64,000 bases of DNA from Nostocoides sp. HKS02 (GCF_009707485.1 NZ_CP046121.1:3100001-3164000), one strand, 5' to 3'; shown: positions 17,196 to 26,384, counted from the first letter of the stretch. The notes: generated by a model not told the origin, from the letters alone. Numbers and translations: made by a program.

Positions 17196-17384
17196 GTCTT
17201 CGACCTCACTGCTGCCGCACTCGACGCTGAGGGGGCAGCTGTTCGTGCGAACCAGGTCGATGGCAAATCTCGCCAGCGGGGGACGTCGTCGGCCCGGATT
17301 GTCCTGACTTTTGGACGCTACACCCGCCCCTGAGGGCCAGCAATGGGAGCTCCGACCGGGTTCGGCGCTGACAGACTGCCCGTC

Positions 17385-18179
17385 ATGACACTGCCAAGGA
17401 TCCTCGATCTCAGCGGGCGCGTGGCCGTGGTGACCGGCGCGGGCAGCCCCACGGGCATCGGGTATGCCGCGGCGTGCCACCTCGGTGCGCTCGGCGCCAA
17501 GGTGGTGGTGGCGGCCACGACTGGCCGGGTGCACGACCGGGCGCGAGAGCTCGAGGACGCAGGGACCGACGCGCGCGGGTGGGTCGGCGACCTGACCCTC
17601 GAGGCTGACGCAGACGCCCTGGTCGCGCAGGCGTACGGCGAGTTCGGTCGGCTCGACATCCTCGTCAACGCGGCCGGGATGGTGTCGACCAGCGACCCCG
17701 ACTACCTCGAGGGCGACCTGCTTGGCACGACCCCCGAGCGGTGGAACGCGTCCTTGCGGCGCAACCTCGACACGGCATACCTCGTGAGCCGGGCGGCGCT
17801 GCCGCAGCTACGCAGCAGTGGCGCGGGCAGGGTCGTCATGGTGGCCAGCGTCACCGGCCCGGTGATGGCGATGCGCGGCGAGGTGGCCTACGCGGCGGCC
17901 AAGGCGGGGATGCTGGGGCTGGCGAGGGCCATGGCCGTCGACGAGGCGCGGCACGGGGTCACCGTCAACACCGTGGCGCCCGGGTGGATCGCCACGGGCA
18001 GCCAGACCGAGAGCGAGCGGGTCGAGGCGCAGGTCACGCCGCTGGGCCGATCCGGCGCTCCAGATGAGGTGGCGTCGGCGATCGGTTGGCTGGCGAGCCC
18101 GGGTGCGGCGTACGTGACCGGTCAGCTCATCGTCGTCGACGGCGGCAACAGCATCGCTGAGGAGCGGCTGGTCCGGTAG
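17385..18179 (+). CDS. SDR family NAD(P)-dependent oxidoreductase
   Basis: A classical short-chain dehydrogenase, about 264 residues. The Rossmann nucleotide motif is TGAGSPTGIG, slightly extended compared with TGxxxGIG. Others are 'LVNAAGMV', the active-site Ser in 'VASVTGPV', the YxxxK motif in 'VAYAAAKAGM', and 'VAPGWIATGS'. The 'VDGGNSI' ending is typical of the FabG-like group. Substrate unknown. In-frame ATGs at 17343 and 17385 are both possible; 17385 directly precedes the conserved core. The gene diverges from the glycosidase-like gene. Confidence 0.82.
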   Translation: MTLPRILDLSGRVAVVTGAGSPTGIGYAAACHLGALGAKVVVAATTGRVHDRARELEDAGTDARGWVGDLTLEADADALVAQAYGEFGRLDILVNAAGMVSTSDPDYLEGDLLGTTPERWNASLRRNLDTAYLVSRAALPQLRSSGAGRVVMVASVTGPVMAMRGEVAYAAAKAGMLGLARAMAVDEARHGVTVNTVAPGWIATGSQTESERVEAQVTPLGRSGAPDEVASAIGWLASPGAAYVTGQLIVVDGGNSIAEERLVR

Positions 18180-18197
18180 CTCCTTGCGGCAGGTCCC

Positions 18198-18962
18198 TCA
18201 GCGCGGGGGCATGCGCAGCGCGCCGTCGAGGCGGATGACCTCGCCGTTGAGCATCGGGTTGTCCACGACGTGGGCCACGAGGCTGGCGTACTCGACCGGG
18301 TTGCCGAGGCGCGAGGGGTGCGGGACCTGCGCCTCGAGCACTGCGGTCGCCTCGGGCGGCAGTCCCGCGAGCATCGGCGTCATGAACGTCCCGGGGGCGA
18401 TGGTCATCACCCGGATGGCCTTGTCGGCGAGGTCGCGCGCCGCACTCAGGGTGAGGCCGACGACGCCGCCCTTGCTCGCGGCATACGCGGCCTGGCCGAT
18501 CTGACCGTCATAGGCGGCGATCGACGCGGTCATGACCACGACACCCCGGTCACCGTCGAGCGGCTCGTTCTCGAGCATCGCCGCGGCGGCGAGCCGGAGC
18601 ACGTTGAAGGTGCCGATCAGGTTGATGGTGACGACGGTGGCGAAGTCCTCGAGCGGCAGCGGCCCGCGCTTGCCCACGACGCGGCCAGGTGTGCCGATTC
18701 CCGCGCAGTTGACGACGATTCGCAAGGTGCCCAGTTCGCGGGCGGTGTCGATGGCAGCCTGCACCTGCGCCTCGTCGCGGACGTCGGCCGGGGCGAACCT
18801 GACCCGGTCGCCGAGCTCGTCTGCGAGGGCCGCACCGGGGGAGGACGGCAGGTCGACGATGACCACGGCAGCCCCGTCGGCGTGGAGTCGGCGGACGGTG
18901 GCGCCGCCGAGCCCGGATGCGCCGCCGGTGACGAGGGCGACGGTCGTGTCGGTGATCTGCAC
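18198..18962 (-). CDS. 3-hydroxyacyl-CoA dehydrogenase type 2-like SDR
   Basis: 254 residues. [15 protein letters not shown] is the nucleotide-binding motif, with '[16 protein letters not shown]', '[20 protein letters not shown]' (Ser and YxxxK) and '[11 protein letters not shown]'. This set, in particular the '[12 protein letters not shown]' stretch, is that of HSD17B10-type enzymes. These oxidise 3-hydroxyacyl-CoA or 2-methyl-3-hydroxybutyryl-CoA in isoleucine and short-chain fatty acid breakdown. GTG at 18962 follows the acyl-CoA dehydrogenase stop by 17 nt, with GAAAGG between. The two genes would carry out successive beta-oxidation-like steps. Confidence 0.88.
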   Translation of the reverse strand: MQITDTTVALVTGGASGLGGATVRRLHADGAAVVIVDLPSSPGAALADELGDRVRFAPADVRDEAQVQAAIDTARELGTLRIVVNCAGIGTPGRVVGKRGPLPLEDFATVVTINLIGTFNVLRLAAAAMLENEPLDGDRGVVVMTASIAAYDGQIGQAAYAASKGGVVGLTLSAARDLADKAIRVMTIAPGTFMTPMLAGLPPEATAVLEAQVPHPSRLGNPVEYASLVAHVVDNPMLNGEVIRLDGALRMPPR

Positions 18963-18979
18963 TGGGGTGGGCCTTTCGG

Positions 18980-20147
18980 TCAGCGGAGCAACTGGCGGCT
19001 GATGACGAGCCGCTGGATCTGGTTGGTGCCTTCGAAGATCTGGGTCACCTTCGCCTCGCGAAGGTAGCGCTCGAGGGGGAAGTCCTGGGTGTAGCCAGCG
19101 CCGCCCAGCACCTGGACCGCGTCGGTCGTGACCCGCATGGCGTTGTCGGTGCACACCAGCTTGGCGACCGCGGCCTCCTTGGTGAACGGGCGCCCGGCGT
19201 CGTGCAGGCGTGCTGCGTGCAGGTAGGCCGCGCGGCCGGAGGTCACTGCGGCCTCCATGTCGGCGAGCAGGAACGCGAGCCCCTGGTTCTCGGCGATCGG
19301 GCGGCCGAACTGCTGACGCTCCTGGGCGTAGGCGACCGCCTGGTCGAGCGCTGCCTGGGCGAGGCCGGTGGCGGCCGCGGCGATGCCGAGGCGGCCGGAG
19401 TCCAGGGCCGACAGCGCGATGGTCATGCCCTGGCCGCGCTCGCCGACAAGGCGGTCCGCGTCGACCTCGACCCCCTCGAAGTGCACCTCGCTCACCGTGT
19501 CGCAGTGCAGCCCCATCTTCTTCTCGGGCGCGCCGAACGCGAGGCCGGGCGCGTCACCCGGCACCACGAAGCACGACAAGCCGCGGGGGCCGTCGTCGGA
19601 CGTCCGCACGAAGGAGGTGTAGAAGTCGGCGTGCCCGGCGTGCGAGATCCAGGCCTTGGTGCCCTTGAGCCGGTATGCCGTGGGTGCGGCGTCGTCGTCT
19701 GGCGTCGCCCGCGCGCTCATCGAGGCGACGTCGGATCCGGCGCCCCGCTCGGACAGGCAGTAGGCGCCGAGCTGGTCGCCGGAGAGCATGCCGGGCAGCA
19801 GCGCCTCCTGCTGGGCCCGGGAGCCGAACTGGGCGACTGGGTAGCAGGTCAGCGAGTGCACCGAGACGCCGACGGCCACGCTCATCCAGGCCGAGGCGAT
19901 CTCCTCGACGACCTGGAGGTAGACCTCGTAGGGCTGGCCGCCGCCGCCGAACTCCTCGGGGTAGGGCAGCGACAGCAGGCCAGCCCGACCGAGCGTGCGG
20001 AAGGCATCGCGGGGCAGCTGGGGGGGTGGTGGCGGCGGCGCGCTCGGCGTCGTCGACCCGGGGGCGGAGCTCCTTGTCACAGATCTCGCGCGTGAGGTCG
20101 ATGAGGTCGTGGCCCTCCTCGGTCGGCATGAGTCGGGTCGCGGGCAT
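18980..20147 (-). pseudogene. acyl-CoA dehydrogenase, frameshifted (likely sequencing error)
   Basis: The C-terminal 340 residues are a clear acyl-CoA dehydrogenase: 'CLSERGAGSDVASM', 'KGTKAWISHAGHAD', '[12 protein letters not shown]', '[16 protein letters not shown]' and the catalytic Glu in '[10 protein letters not shown]'. The start of the enzyme, MPATRLMPTEEGHDLIDL through RVDDAERAAATTP, is in another frame. The two join if one base is removed from the seven-G run at 20020-20026, giving ...TTPQLPRDAF. The gene heads an operon with the HSD10-like SDR, and a 22-bp palindrome overlaps its promoter region. It would be functional if the extra base is an artefact. Confidence 0.85.
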
Positions 20148-20159
20148 GGTCTCGATGGT

Positions 20160-20181
20160 AGTAGTAGGACGTCCTACTACT
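20160..20181. promoter_or_regulatory. 22-bp perfect palindromic operator upstream of the acyl-CoA dehydrogenase
   Basis: AGTAGTAGGAC at 20160-20170 is followed by its exact reverse complement GTCCTACTACT at 20171-20181, ending 12 nt before the ATG at 20147. A site of this length and symmetry fits a TetR-family repressor of fatty-acid or branched-chain catabolism. No such regulator gene is adjacent. Confidence 0.75.
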
Positions 20182-20232
20182 TGAATCGCGCAGGTCACCC
20201 AGGCAGCGCGGAGGCGGGGAGCCGGGGAGAGG

Positions 20233-21069
20233 TCAGGCGGGGTCGATCGGGGTGAGCTCGGGCCGCTTGGCCATTACGGTGTCTCCCGAGGACTCACCCC
20301 GGAGCCGGCGTTGCACCCAGGGCGCGAGGTGCGTGCGCGCCCACGCGGCGTTCGCAGCGGCCGCCTCGCGGCGGGCGAGCGGGGGAGCCGGCGGCAACGG
20401 GGTGCTCCAGTCGGCCCGGTCGGTGTCGTGGCCCAGCGCCGAGAGGGCGTTGAGCGCCACCCGGCGATGTCCCTCGCTCGTCATGTGGATGCGGTCCTCG
20501 GACCAGAGCCGGAAGTCGCGCAGGGCGCGCATACCCCACTGGTTGATGACGTAGCAGCCGTGCTGCTGGGCGATGCTGAACAGGTTGGCCGAGTGGATCG
20601 CGTGTCGCCCGCGCAGGTGACGCAGCAGCGGCGCCCCGGCCGGGTCGGTCGGCGTCGCCAGCAGCACGTCGGCACCGCCCTCGCGCAACCGCACCACGGC
20701 CTGCTCGAGCCGGGCGGCGATGGCGTCGAGGTCAGCCTTAGGGCGCAGGATGTCGTTGCCGCCGCCGACCATGGAGACGAGGTCTGGACCCAGGCCGAGG
20801 GCCGCGTCGAGCTGCGGCCCGACGACATCTGCCAGCAGCCGGCCCCGCACCGCGAGGTTGGCGTAGGCGAACTCTCCGCCCGCCGCGTGGGCGATTCCCG
20901 CGAGGTGGGTGGCGAGCCGGTCGGCCCACCCGACGTACACGCCAGGCATTGCGGGGTCCTCGTCGGACATCCCTTCGCTGAACGAGTCGCCGATCGCGAC
21001 GTAGCGGTGCCAGACCTTGCCTCGCTCGGGCAGGTGGGTGAGGTTGTTGGCGGTCATCGCCTCGCTCAC
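20233..21069 (-). CDS. SGNH/GDSL-family hydrolase
   Basis: 278 residues. Block I '[14 protein letters not shown]' carries the nucleophile Ser. Gly and Asn blocks follow ('NLAVRGR', 'MVGGGNDI'), and Asp-x-x-His near '[15 protein letters not shown]' completes an SGNH hydrolase. There is no signal peptide, so it acts in the cytoplasm, probably as an esterase or lipase-like enzyme with unknown substrate. GTG at 21069 overlaps the ung TGA as GTGA; ATG at 21057 is a near alternative. The last 50 residues are an Ala/Arg-rich extension. Confidence 0.82.
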   Translation of the reverse strand: MSEAMTANNLTHLPERGKVWHRYVAIGDSFSEGMSDEDPAMPGVYVGWADRLATHLAGIAHAAGGEFAYANLAVRGRLLADVVGPQLDAALGLGPDLVSMVGGGNDILRPKADLDAIAARLEQAVVRLREGGADVLLATPTDPAGAPLLRHLRGRHAIHSANLFSIAQQHGCYVINQWGMRALRDFRLWSEDRIHMTSEGHRRVALNALSALGHDTDRADWSTPLPPAPPLARREAAAANAAWARTHLAPWVQRRLRGESSGDTVMAKRPELTPIDPA

Positions 21070-21744
21070 GGCAGTCTCCAATCGATCGGGGTGGCGCCCT
21101 GCTGGGCGAGGAGCTCGTTGGCCCGGCTGAACGGCCTGCTGCCGAAGAACCCGGCGTGTGCCGAGAGCGGAGAGGGGTGCGCGCTCTCCACCGCCGGTAT
21201 GCCGTGCAGGTGCGGCACGAGGTTGCGCGCGTCCCTGCCCCACAGGATGGCCACCAGCGGACCGCCACGCTGGACCAGAGCCGAAATCGCTTGTGCCGTC
21301 ACGGTTTCCCAGCCCTTGCCGCGATGGCTTGCGGGCTTGCCCGGGGCGACGGTCAGGACGCGGTTGAGCAACAGCACCCCCTGGTCCGCCCATGGTGACA
21401 GGTCGCCGGTGGACGGCTTCGGCAGGCCGAGGTCGGCGTGCAGCTCCTGGTAGATGTTCGCCAGGCTCCGGGGGATGGGCTGGACCTCAGCACCAACCGA
21501 GAAGGAGAGCCCCACGGCGTGGCCAGGCGTGGGGTAGGGGTCCTGGCCCACGATGAGGACGCGCACCGCGTCGAGGGGGCTGTTCGAACGCCCGGAGCAC
21601 GTGGCCGCCGGCCGGCAGGTATCCCCGCCCGGCCGCGACCTCGCCGCGCAGGAACTCGCCCAGGCTGGCGACCGTCTCGGTCACCGGTTCGAGGGCAGCC
21701 GCCCACGAGGGGTGGACGAGCGCGGTGAGGGCAGCGGCCGGCAT
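21066..21744 (-). pseudogene. ung: uracil-DNA glycosylase, frameshifted (likely sequencing error)
   Basis: Family 1 UDG, which removes uracil from DNA. The water-activating motif '[20 protein letters not shown]', 'LLLNRVLTV' and the DNA-intercalating '[12 protein letters not shown]' loop are intact. The N-terminus ('[13 protein letters not shown]', '[14 protein letters not shown]') is in a different frame. Removing one G from the five-G run at 21575-21579 restores ...[19 protein letters not shown]. The otherwise perfect motifs favour an artefact over true loss of a repair gene. Confidence 0.87.
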
Positions 21745-21764
21745 ACCCGAAAACTAACGTGCCT

Positions 21765-22124
21765 TCAGCGGAAGATGGCGGCGAGGTCGTCGAGCCGCCC
21801 CGGCACCAGCCGGAACCACGCCCAGGTGCCCCGGCGCTCGCGGGTGAGCAGACCTGCCTCGGTGAGCACCTTGAGGTGATGGCTGACCGTGGGCTGGGAC
21901 AGGCCGACCGCTGGAGTGAGGTCGCAGACGCAGGCTTCGTGGTCCTTGGAGGTGCGGATGAGCGAGAGCAGCTGGAGCCGCACCGGGTCGGCCACGGCCT
22001 TGAGCAGCTGCGCAGTAGCCTCCGCCTGCTCGCGGCTCATGGCGGCGTCCGCGGCCAGCGACCCGCAGCAGACGACGCCTGCGGAGTCGGTGGTGAGGGT
22101 CGCCAGCAGCGTGGGCGGGGACAT
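21765..22124 (-). CDS. arsR: ArsR-family arsenic-responsive repressor
   Basis: A winged-helix metalloregulator. Recognisable are 'KAVADPVRLQLLSLI', the recognition helix 'VGLSQPTVSHHLKVLTEAGL' and the wing 'RRGTWAWFRL'. Cysteines that could bind As(III) are VCC near residue 20 and ACVC in the 'HEACVCDL' helix, an ELCVCDL-like site. ATG at 22124 is preferred: AGGAAGGA lies about 8 nt upstream. It diverges from the arsI-aquaporin-arsC operon, whose promoter region carries repeated TCGAT elements. Confidence 0.88.
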   Translation of the reverse strand: MSPPTLLATLTTDSAGVVCCGSLAADAAMSREQAEATAQLLKAVADPVRLQLLSLIRTSKDHEACVCDLTPAVGLSQPTVSHHLKVLTEAGLLTRERRGTWAWFRLVPGRLDDLAAIFR

Positions 22125-22142
22125 GGTGCGGTCCTTCCTCAA

Positions 22143-22213
22143 CATCGATAAGGTTCGATATTGACAAACGTCGATGCTACGGTTTCACTTCCTGCATAGA
22201 CAATAGTCGATGA
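22143..22213. promoter_or_regulatory. ars intergenic operator/promoter region with TCGAT repeats
   Basis: The divergent spacer holds four TCGAT cores: CATCGATAAGG and GGTTCGATATTG on the arsR side, ACGTCGATGC in the middle and TAGTCGATG by arsI. TTGACA at 22161-22166 is a possible -35. AT-rich imperfect dyads of this kind are typical ArsR/SmtB sites. The exact operator is not resolved. Confidence 0.45.
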
Positions 22214-22229
22214 AAGGAAGAGTGGTCCC

Positions 22230-22646
22230 ATGTCACGCATCCAGCTGGCGCTCAACGTGGCCGACCTCGACACGTCGGTGGCGTTCTACTCGACGTTGTT
22301 CGGCACCCAGCCCCACAAGCGCCGCCCGGGGTACGCCAACTTCGCCGTGGCCGAGCCCCCGCTCAAACTGGTCCTCATCGAGGTGCCTGCGGATGCCCGC
22401 GGCGAGGGGACCGCCCAAGCCCTCAACCACCTCGGCATCGAGGTCGACAGCACGGCCGAGGTCGAGGCCGGCGCGGCGCGGCTGCGTGACGCTGGCCTGG
22501 CGACCTTCGACGAGCGCGACACCACCTGCTGCTACGCGCTGCAGGACAAGGTGTGGGTGCACGACCCTGCCGGGGCGCCGTGGGAGGTCTACACCGTCAC
22601 GGACGACAACCCTGTGGTCGAGCGCGAGGGGGCCGCGTGTTGCTGA
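22230..22646 (+). CDS. arsI: ArsI/CadI-family VOC metalloenzyme
   Basis: 138-residue vicinal-oxygen-chelate protein. 'RIQLALNVADLDTSVAFYSTLFG', 'LNHLGIEVDS' and 'DTTCCYALQDKVWVHDPAG.PWEVYTV' are the CadI/ArsI pattern. The double Cys and the His/Glu ligands form the metal and organoarsenical site. ArsI enzymes cleave the carbon-arsenic bond of trivalent organoarsenicals such as methylarsenite. A Cys-Cys C-terminus is also seen. AAAGGAAG precedes the ATG. It is the first gene of the ars operon and overlaps the aquaporin gene by 10 bp. Confidence 0.87.
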   Translation: MSRIQLALNVADLDTSVAFYSTLFGTQPHKRRPGYANFAVAEPPLKLVLIEVPADARGEGTAQALNHLGIEVDSTAEVEAGAARLRDAGLATFDERDTTCCYALQDKVWVHDPAGAPWEVYTVTDDNPVVEREGAACC

Positions 22647-23338
22647 AGGCCACCCCCTCAGCCCGGATCGGTGCGGAGTTCCTCGGCACCGCCGGGCTGG
22701 TCGCTGCCGTCGTCGGCTCCGGCGTGATGGCCCAGCGCCTCACCGGTGACGTGGCCGTGCAGCTGCTCGTCAACGCGGTGGCCACCGTAGCCGTGCTGGG
22801 TGTGCTCATCTCCTCGCTGGGCCCGGTGAGTGGAGCCCACTTCAACCCGGCGGTGACCCTGGCCCAGGCCGTGCGCCGTGAGCACCCCTGGAGCGACGTC
22901 GCGCCCTACCTCGCCGCCCAGCTCGCCGGGGGTGTGGCGGGCACCGCCCTGGCCAACCTCATGTTCGGTCTGCCGGCTCTGTACTGGTCACGCCATGACC
23001 GCAGCGGAGTGGGGCTCTGGCTGGGCGAGGCGGTGGCCACCGCCGGCCTGGTCCTTGCGATCGCGCTCGTGCGCGAGGGTGGCGACCGTGCCTCGCTAGT
23101 CATTCCCGCCTGGATCCTCGGGGCCTACTTCTTCACCTCGTCGACGTCCTTCGCCAACCCGGCCGTGACCGTGGCCCGCACGCTCAGCGACACCTTTGCG
23201 GGCATCGCGCCCGCCTCCGCGCCCGCGTTCGTGCTCGCCCAGCTCGTCGGCGCAGGCGCGGCTGTCCTCGTCGCCGCGGCCCTCGTCCCACGACCAGCCC
23301 CCCAACCGGACCCCCACCCAGACAGGATTGCGTCATGA
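22637..23338 (+). CDS. MIP/aquaporin-family channel, ars operon
   Basis: A membrane channel of about 233 residues with six helices and two half-helix signatures, 'HFNPAVTLAQ' and 'SFANPAVTVAR'. In ars operons such aquaglyceroporins (AqpS type) let As(III) leave the cell down its gradient after arsenate reduction. No arsB or acr3 pump gene is nearby, so this channel may be the operon's exit route. GTG at 22637 lies inside the arsI 3' end, and its TGA overlaps the arsC ATG as ATGA. Confidence 0.85.
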   Translation: MLLKATPSARIGAEFLGTAGLVAAVVGSGVMAQRLTGDVAVQLLVNAVATVAVLGVLISSLGPVSGAHFNPAVTLAQAVRREHPWSDVAPYLAAQLAGGVAGTALANLMFGLPALYWSRHDRSGVGLWLGEAVATAGLVLAIALVREGGDRASLVIPAWILGAYFFTSSTSFANPAVTVARTLSDTFAGIAPASAPAFVLAQLVGAGAAVLVAAALVPRPAPQPDPHPDRIAS

Positions 23339-23781
23339 CCGATCGCCCGAGTGTCCTGTTCGTCTGCGTCCACAACGCGGGGCGCTCCCAGATGGCCGCG
23401 GCCTACCTCTCGCAGCTCTCCGGCGGCGCGGTCGAGGTGAGGTCGGCGGGCAGTGCGCCCGCAGACCAGGTCAACCCGTCGGCAGTCCAAGCGATGGCCG
23501 AGGAGGGCATCGACATCGCCGCCGAGGTGCCCAAGGTCCTCACCGCCGAGGCCGTCCAGGAGTCCCATGTCGTCGTGACGATGGGGTGCGGCGACACCTG
23601 CCCGTACTTCCCGGGCAAGCGCTACGAGGACTGGGTGCTGGACGACCCGGCAGGCCAGGGTCTCGCGGCGGTCCGCCCGATCCGCGACGAGATCCGCAGG
23701 CGGGTCGAGACGCTCCTGCGCGAGCTCGGCGTGGGGCCGATCGAGGGCGGCGTCGAGCCGGCCGACCGCGCCGACCGCTAG
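23335..23781 (+). CDS. arsC: arsenate reductase, low-molecular-weight phosphatase type
   Basis: 148 residues. The phosphatase P-loop 'CVHNAGRSQM' carries the catalytic Cys, and 'VVTMGCGDTCPYFPGKRYEDWVLDDP' holds the second and third Cys and the general acid Asp. This is the LMW-PTPase-fold ArsC class. The resolving partner (thioredoxin or mycothiol/mycoredoxin) cannot be decided from the sequence. It reduces arsenate to arsenite, the form exported by the upstream channel. Last gene of the operon. Confidence 0.9.
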   Translation: MTDRPSVLFVCVHNAGRSQMAAAYLSQLSGGAVEVRSAGSAPADQVNPSAVQAMAEEGIDIAAEVPKVLTAEAVQESHVVVTMGCGDTCPYFPGKRYEDWVLDDPAGQGLAAVRPIRDEIRRRVETLLRELGVGPIEGGVEPADRADR

Positions 23782-23792
23782 CCTCGGTGCCC

Positions 23793-24447
23793 GTGACTCC
23801 TCGGTGGCCCGTCGTCCTGTTCGACTTCGACGGCACGCTCGCCGACACGATCCCCCCTCATCGTCGCCTCGTACCACCACGCGATCGGCACCCTCGGTGA
23901 GCGGGCCGAGGAGCGTGAGGTGCGGTCGTGGATCGGCCGCCCGCTGCAGCCCGTGCTCGAGGAGCGTTACCCGGGGCGCGGAGCCCATCTGACGGACGTC
24001 TACCGCGCCTGGAACCTCGCCAACCACGACGACCTCATCCTCGAGGTCGAGGGCATGCCCGCCCTGCTCGACGCGGTGCATGCCGGTGGGGCGCGCACCG
24101 GCGTCGTGTCGTCCAAGAAGGCCGAGACCGTCCGCCTCGGGCTGCGCGCCGTCCAGCTCGACACCCGCATCGACGTCATCGCCGGGCAGGAGCACACCGA
24201 CCGCCACAAGCCCGACCCTGCCCCATTGCTCTACGCCGCGCAGCAGCTCGGCGTCGCGCCCCGCGACTGCGTCTACATCGGCGACGCGGTGGTCGACGTC
24301 CAGGCCGCTCGCGCCGCGGGCATGGGAGCGGTCGCCGTGACCTGGGGCGCTGGCGAGACCGCGTCGCTGGAGGCTGCCGAGCCGGATGCGCTGGTCGGCG
24401 ACGTCGCCGAGCTGCGCGCCATCCTGCTCCCCGGCGAGCGGCCCTAG
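23793..24447 (+). pseudogene. HAD-family phosphatase, frameshifted (likely sequencing error)
   Basis: HAD motif I 'VVLFDFDGTLADT' is in one frame. The cap ('RSWIGRPLQPVLEERYPG'), motif II ('TGVVSSKKAETV'), motif III Lys ('HKPDPAPLLYA') and motif IV ('YIGDAVVDVQAARAAGM') are in another. Removing one C from the six-C run at 23852-23857 gives ...DTIPLIVASYHHAIGTLGERAEE, a normal HAD-IA phosphatase of the phosphoglycolate phosphatase/PpaX group. Start is GTG at 23793. The gene is followed 9 bp later by the PLP decarboxylase gene. Confidence 0.83.
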
Positions 24448-24456
24448 ACTCGCCGC

Positions 24457-25827
24457 GTGCACGGCTACAGCGACCAGACCCTCGAAGCCCTCGGGGACGC
24501 GATCCTCGCCTACTCCGCCGACCGGCTGAAGCTCGATCCGGTCCCGCTCGACGGACCTCGCACCCTCGGCGAGCTCGATGCCGCGGCCGGCGCGACCATC
24601 ACCACCGACGGCATCGGTGGCCTTGCCGCCCTCAAGCTGTTCGAGGAGGACCTCGCACCGGCGTGCATCTCCACCGACCACCCGCGGTACCTCTCGTTCA
24701 TCCCGTGCGCCCCCACCGAGGCCGCCGCCATGTTCGACCTGGTCGTGGGCGCGTCCTCCATCTACGGCGGTTCCTGGCTCGAGGGCGCGGGAGCGGTGTA
24801 TGCCGAGAACCAGGCCCTGCGCTGGATCGCCGACCTCGCCGGTATGCCGCCCGAGGCCGGGGGCGTGTTCGTGCCGGGCGGCACGATCGGCAACCTGTCC
24901 GCGCTCGTCGCCGCGCGGCATACGGCTCGGATGCGGGCAGCCCGGGAGGACCGAACAGGCCCGGGCGCGCGTCCCTTCCGCGTCGCGGCCACGCACGGCG
25001 CGCACTCCTCGATCCAGTCTGCGTGCGACGTCATGGACGCCGAGCTCGTCGGCGTCGAGGTCGACTCGAAGTCGCGGTTGACGGGCGAGAACCTCCGCGA
25101 GGTCCTCGTCGCGCACGGCCCGGAGACGTTCTTCGCCGTGGTCGCGACGAGCGGCACGACCAACTTCGGCATCATCGACGACCTGGCCTCCGTGGCGGAG
25201 GTGTGTCGCGAGTTCGGGATCTGGTTCCACGTCGACGGCGCCTATGGCGGGGCGGGTCTGGCTGCGCCCTCGGTGCGCGACCGGTATGCCGGCATCGAGC
25301 ACTGCGACTCGTTCATCGTCGACCCCCACAAGTGGCTCTTCGCGCCGTTCGACTGCTGCGCGCTGCTCTACCGCGAGCCGGCCCTCGCTCGGGCCGCCCA
25401 CACCCAGCACGCGTCCTACCTCGACGTGCTCAACGACGCCCCCGACTGGAACCCCACGGACTACTCGGTGGGCCTGACCCGCCGGGCGCGCGGGTTGCCG
25501 TTCTGGTTCTCCCTGGCCACGCACGGCACGAAGGCCTACACCGAGGCCGTCGAGCGGACCCTCGAGGTGACCCGGTTCGCCGCCGCCGAGATCGCTCGAC
25601 GCGACTACCTCGAGGTCGTCCGTGAGCCTGACCTGTCGGTCGTGGTGTTCCGGCGGCTCGGCTGGAGCGCCGGGCAGTACCAGGAGTGGTCGGACCGGCT
25701 GCTCGCCGACCAGTTCGCGTTCGTCGTGCCGACCTCCCACGCGGGAGAGACGTTGACCCGGTTCGCCATCGTCAACCCCCGCACCTCGGAGGACGACATC
25801 AGCGCGATCCTGGACACGATGGCGTGA
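24457..25827 (+). CDS. group II pyridoxal-dependent decarboxylase
   Basis: A 456-residue enzyme of the aromatic-L-amino-acid/glutamate/diaminobutyrate decarboxylase family. Landmarks: 'PRYLSFIPCAPTEAA', 'PGGTIGNLSALVAAR', 'VVATSGTTNFGIID' , 'WFHVDGAYGGAG' (the Asp binds the PLP ring) and the Schiff-base Lys in 'VDPHKWLFAPFDC'. The amino acid substrate cannot be read directly; aromatic amino acid or related substrates are likely. GTG at 24457 lies 9 bp after the HAD gene, so the two are probably co-transcribed. Confidence 0.87.
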   Translation: MHGYSDQTLEALGDAILAYSADRLKLDPVPLDGPRTLGELDAAAGATITTDGIGGLAALKLFEEDLAPACISTDHPRYLSFIPCAPTEAAAMFDLVVGASSIYGGSWLEGAGAVYAENQALRWIADLAGMPPEAGGVFVPGGTIGNLSALVAARHTARMRAAREDRTGPGARPFRVAATHGAHSSIQSACDVMDAELVGVEVDSKSRLTGENLREVLVAHGPETFFAVVATSGTTNFGIIDDLASVAEVCREFGIWFHVDGAYGGAGLAAPSVRDRYAGIEHCDSFIVDPHKWLFAPFDCCALLYREPALARAAHTQHASYLDVLNDAPDWNPTDYSVGLTRRARGLPFWFSLATHGTKAYTEAVERTLEVTRFAAAEIARRDYLEVVREPDLSVVVFRRLGWSAGQYQEWSDRLLADQFAFVVPTSHAGETLTRFAIVNPRTSEDDISAILDTMA

Positions 25828-25908
25828 GGCGTAAGACCCCTGTTGTGGCCGTTGGGACTGCTGGGACACGACGACTCTGAACACCTCCCTGGCCTTCGGG
25901 CAAGGGAA

Positions 25909-25937
25909 TGACAAGCATGTGATTCGGTCCCTATAGT
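25909..25937 (+). promoter_or_regulatory. sigma-A-like promoter of the DUF3263 gene
   Basis: TGACAA at 25909-25914, a 17-nt spacer, then TATAGT at 25932-25937: both elements are close to consensus, which is unusual in this GC-rich window. The start codon is at 25984, leaving a leader of about 40 nt. Confidence 0.7.
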
Positions 25938-25983
25938 GGAGGCGCAGCACAGGGGGAACAGCCAGCCGAGGGAAGAGTCGAGA

Positions 25984-26277
25984 GTGAACGTCGCACACGA
26001 GCAGGAGCACGTCGGCGCCGCCACGGGGTCGCTCAGCGAGCGCGACCGCGAGATCATCGCCTTCGAGCGCCAGTGGTGGAAGTACGCCGGCGCCAAGGAG
26101 CAGGCGATCCGCGAGCTGTTCGACATGAGTGCGACCCGGTACTACCAGGTCCTCAACGGCCTCATCGACTCGCCCGTCGCCCTCGAGGCCGACCCCATGC
26201 TGATCAAGCGACTGCGCCGCCTGCGCGCGTCCCGCCAGCGCGCCCGCAGCGCCCGGCGCCTGGGCATCCAGCTCTGA
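25984..26277 (+). CDS. DUF3263 family protein
   Basis: 97 residues. 'LSERDREIIAFERQWWKYAG' and 'KEQAIRELFDMSATRYYQVL' cover nearly the whole DUF3263 domain, followed by a basic tail (KRLRRLRASRQRARSARRLG). The predicted helix-turn-helix ('IRELFDMSATRYYQVL') suggests a small DNA-binding protein. The family is actinobacterial and uncharacterised. The protein has a strong promoter of its own. GTG at 25984 gives a 14-residue polar lead before the domain. Confidence 0.85.
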   Translation: MNVAHEQEHVGAATGSLSERDREIIAFERQWWKYAGAKEQAIRELFDMSATRYYQVLNGLIDSPVALEADPMLIKRLRRLRASRQRARSARRLGIQL

Positions 26278-26384
26278 GGCCCACGGGTCATCCGACGCCT
26301 GCGTCGAGCTGACGGCGCGGGCGTCGGCACGTCCGGGGTCGACAGTTCTGCACGGGCGAGGCGCCCACGTGCTTGACTTCGGGC

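Noticed and set aside
20020..20026. programmed ribosomal frameshift in the acyl-CoA dehydrogenase gene
   Set aside because: No stimulatory hairpin or slippery heptamer logic applies, and five other genes show the same extra-base pattern. Sequence error is the simpler explanation.
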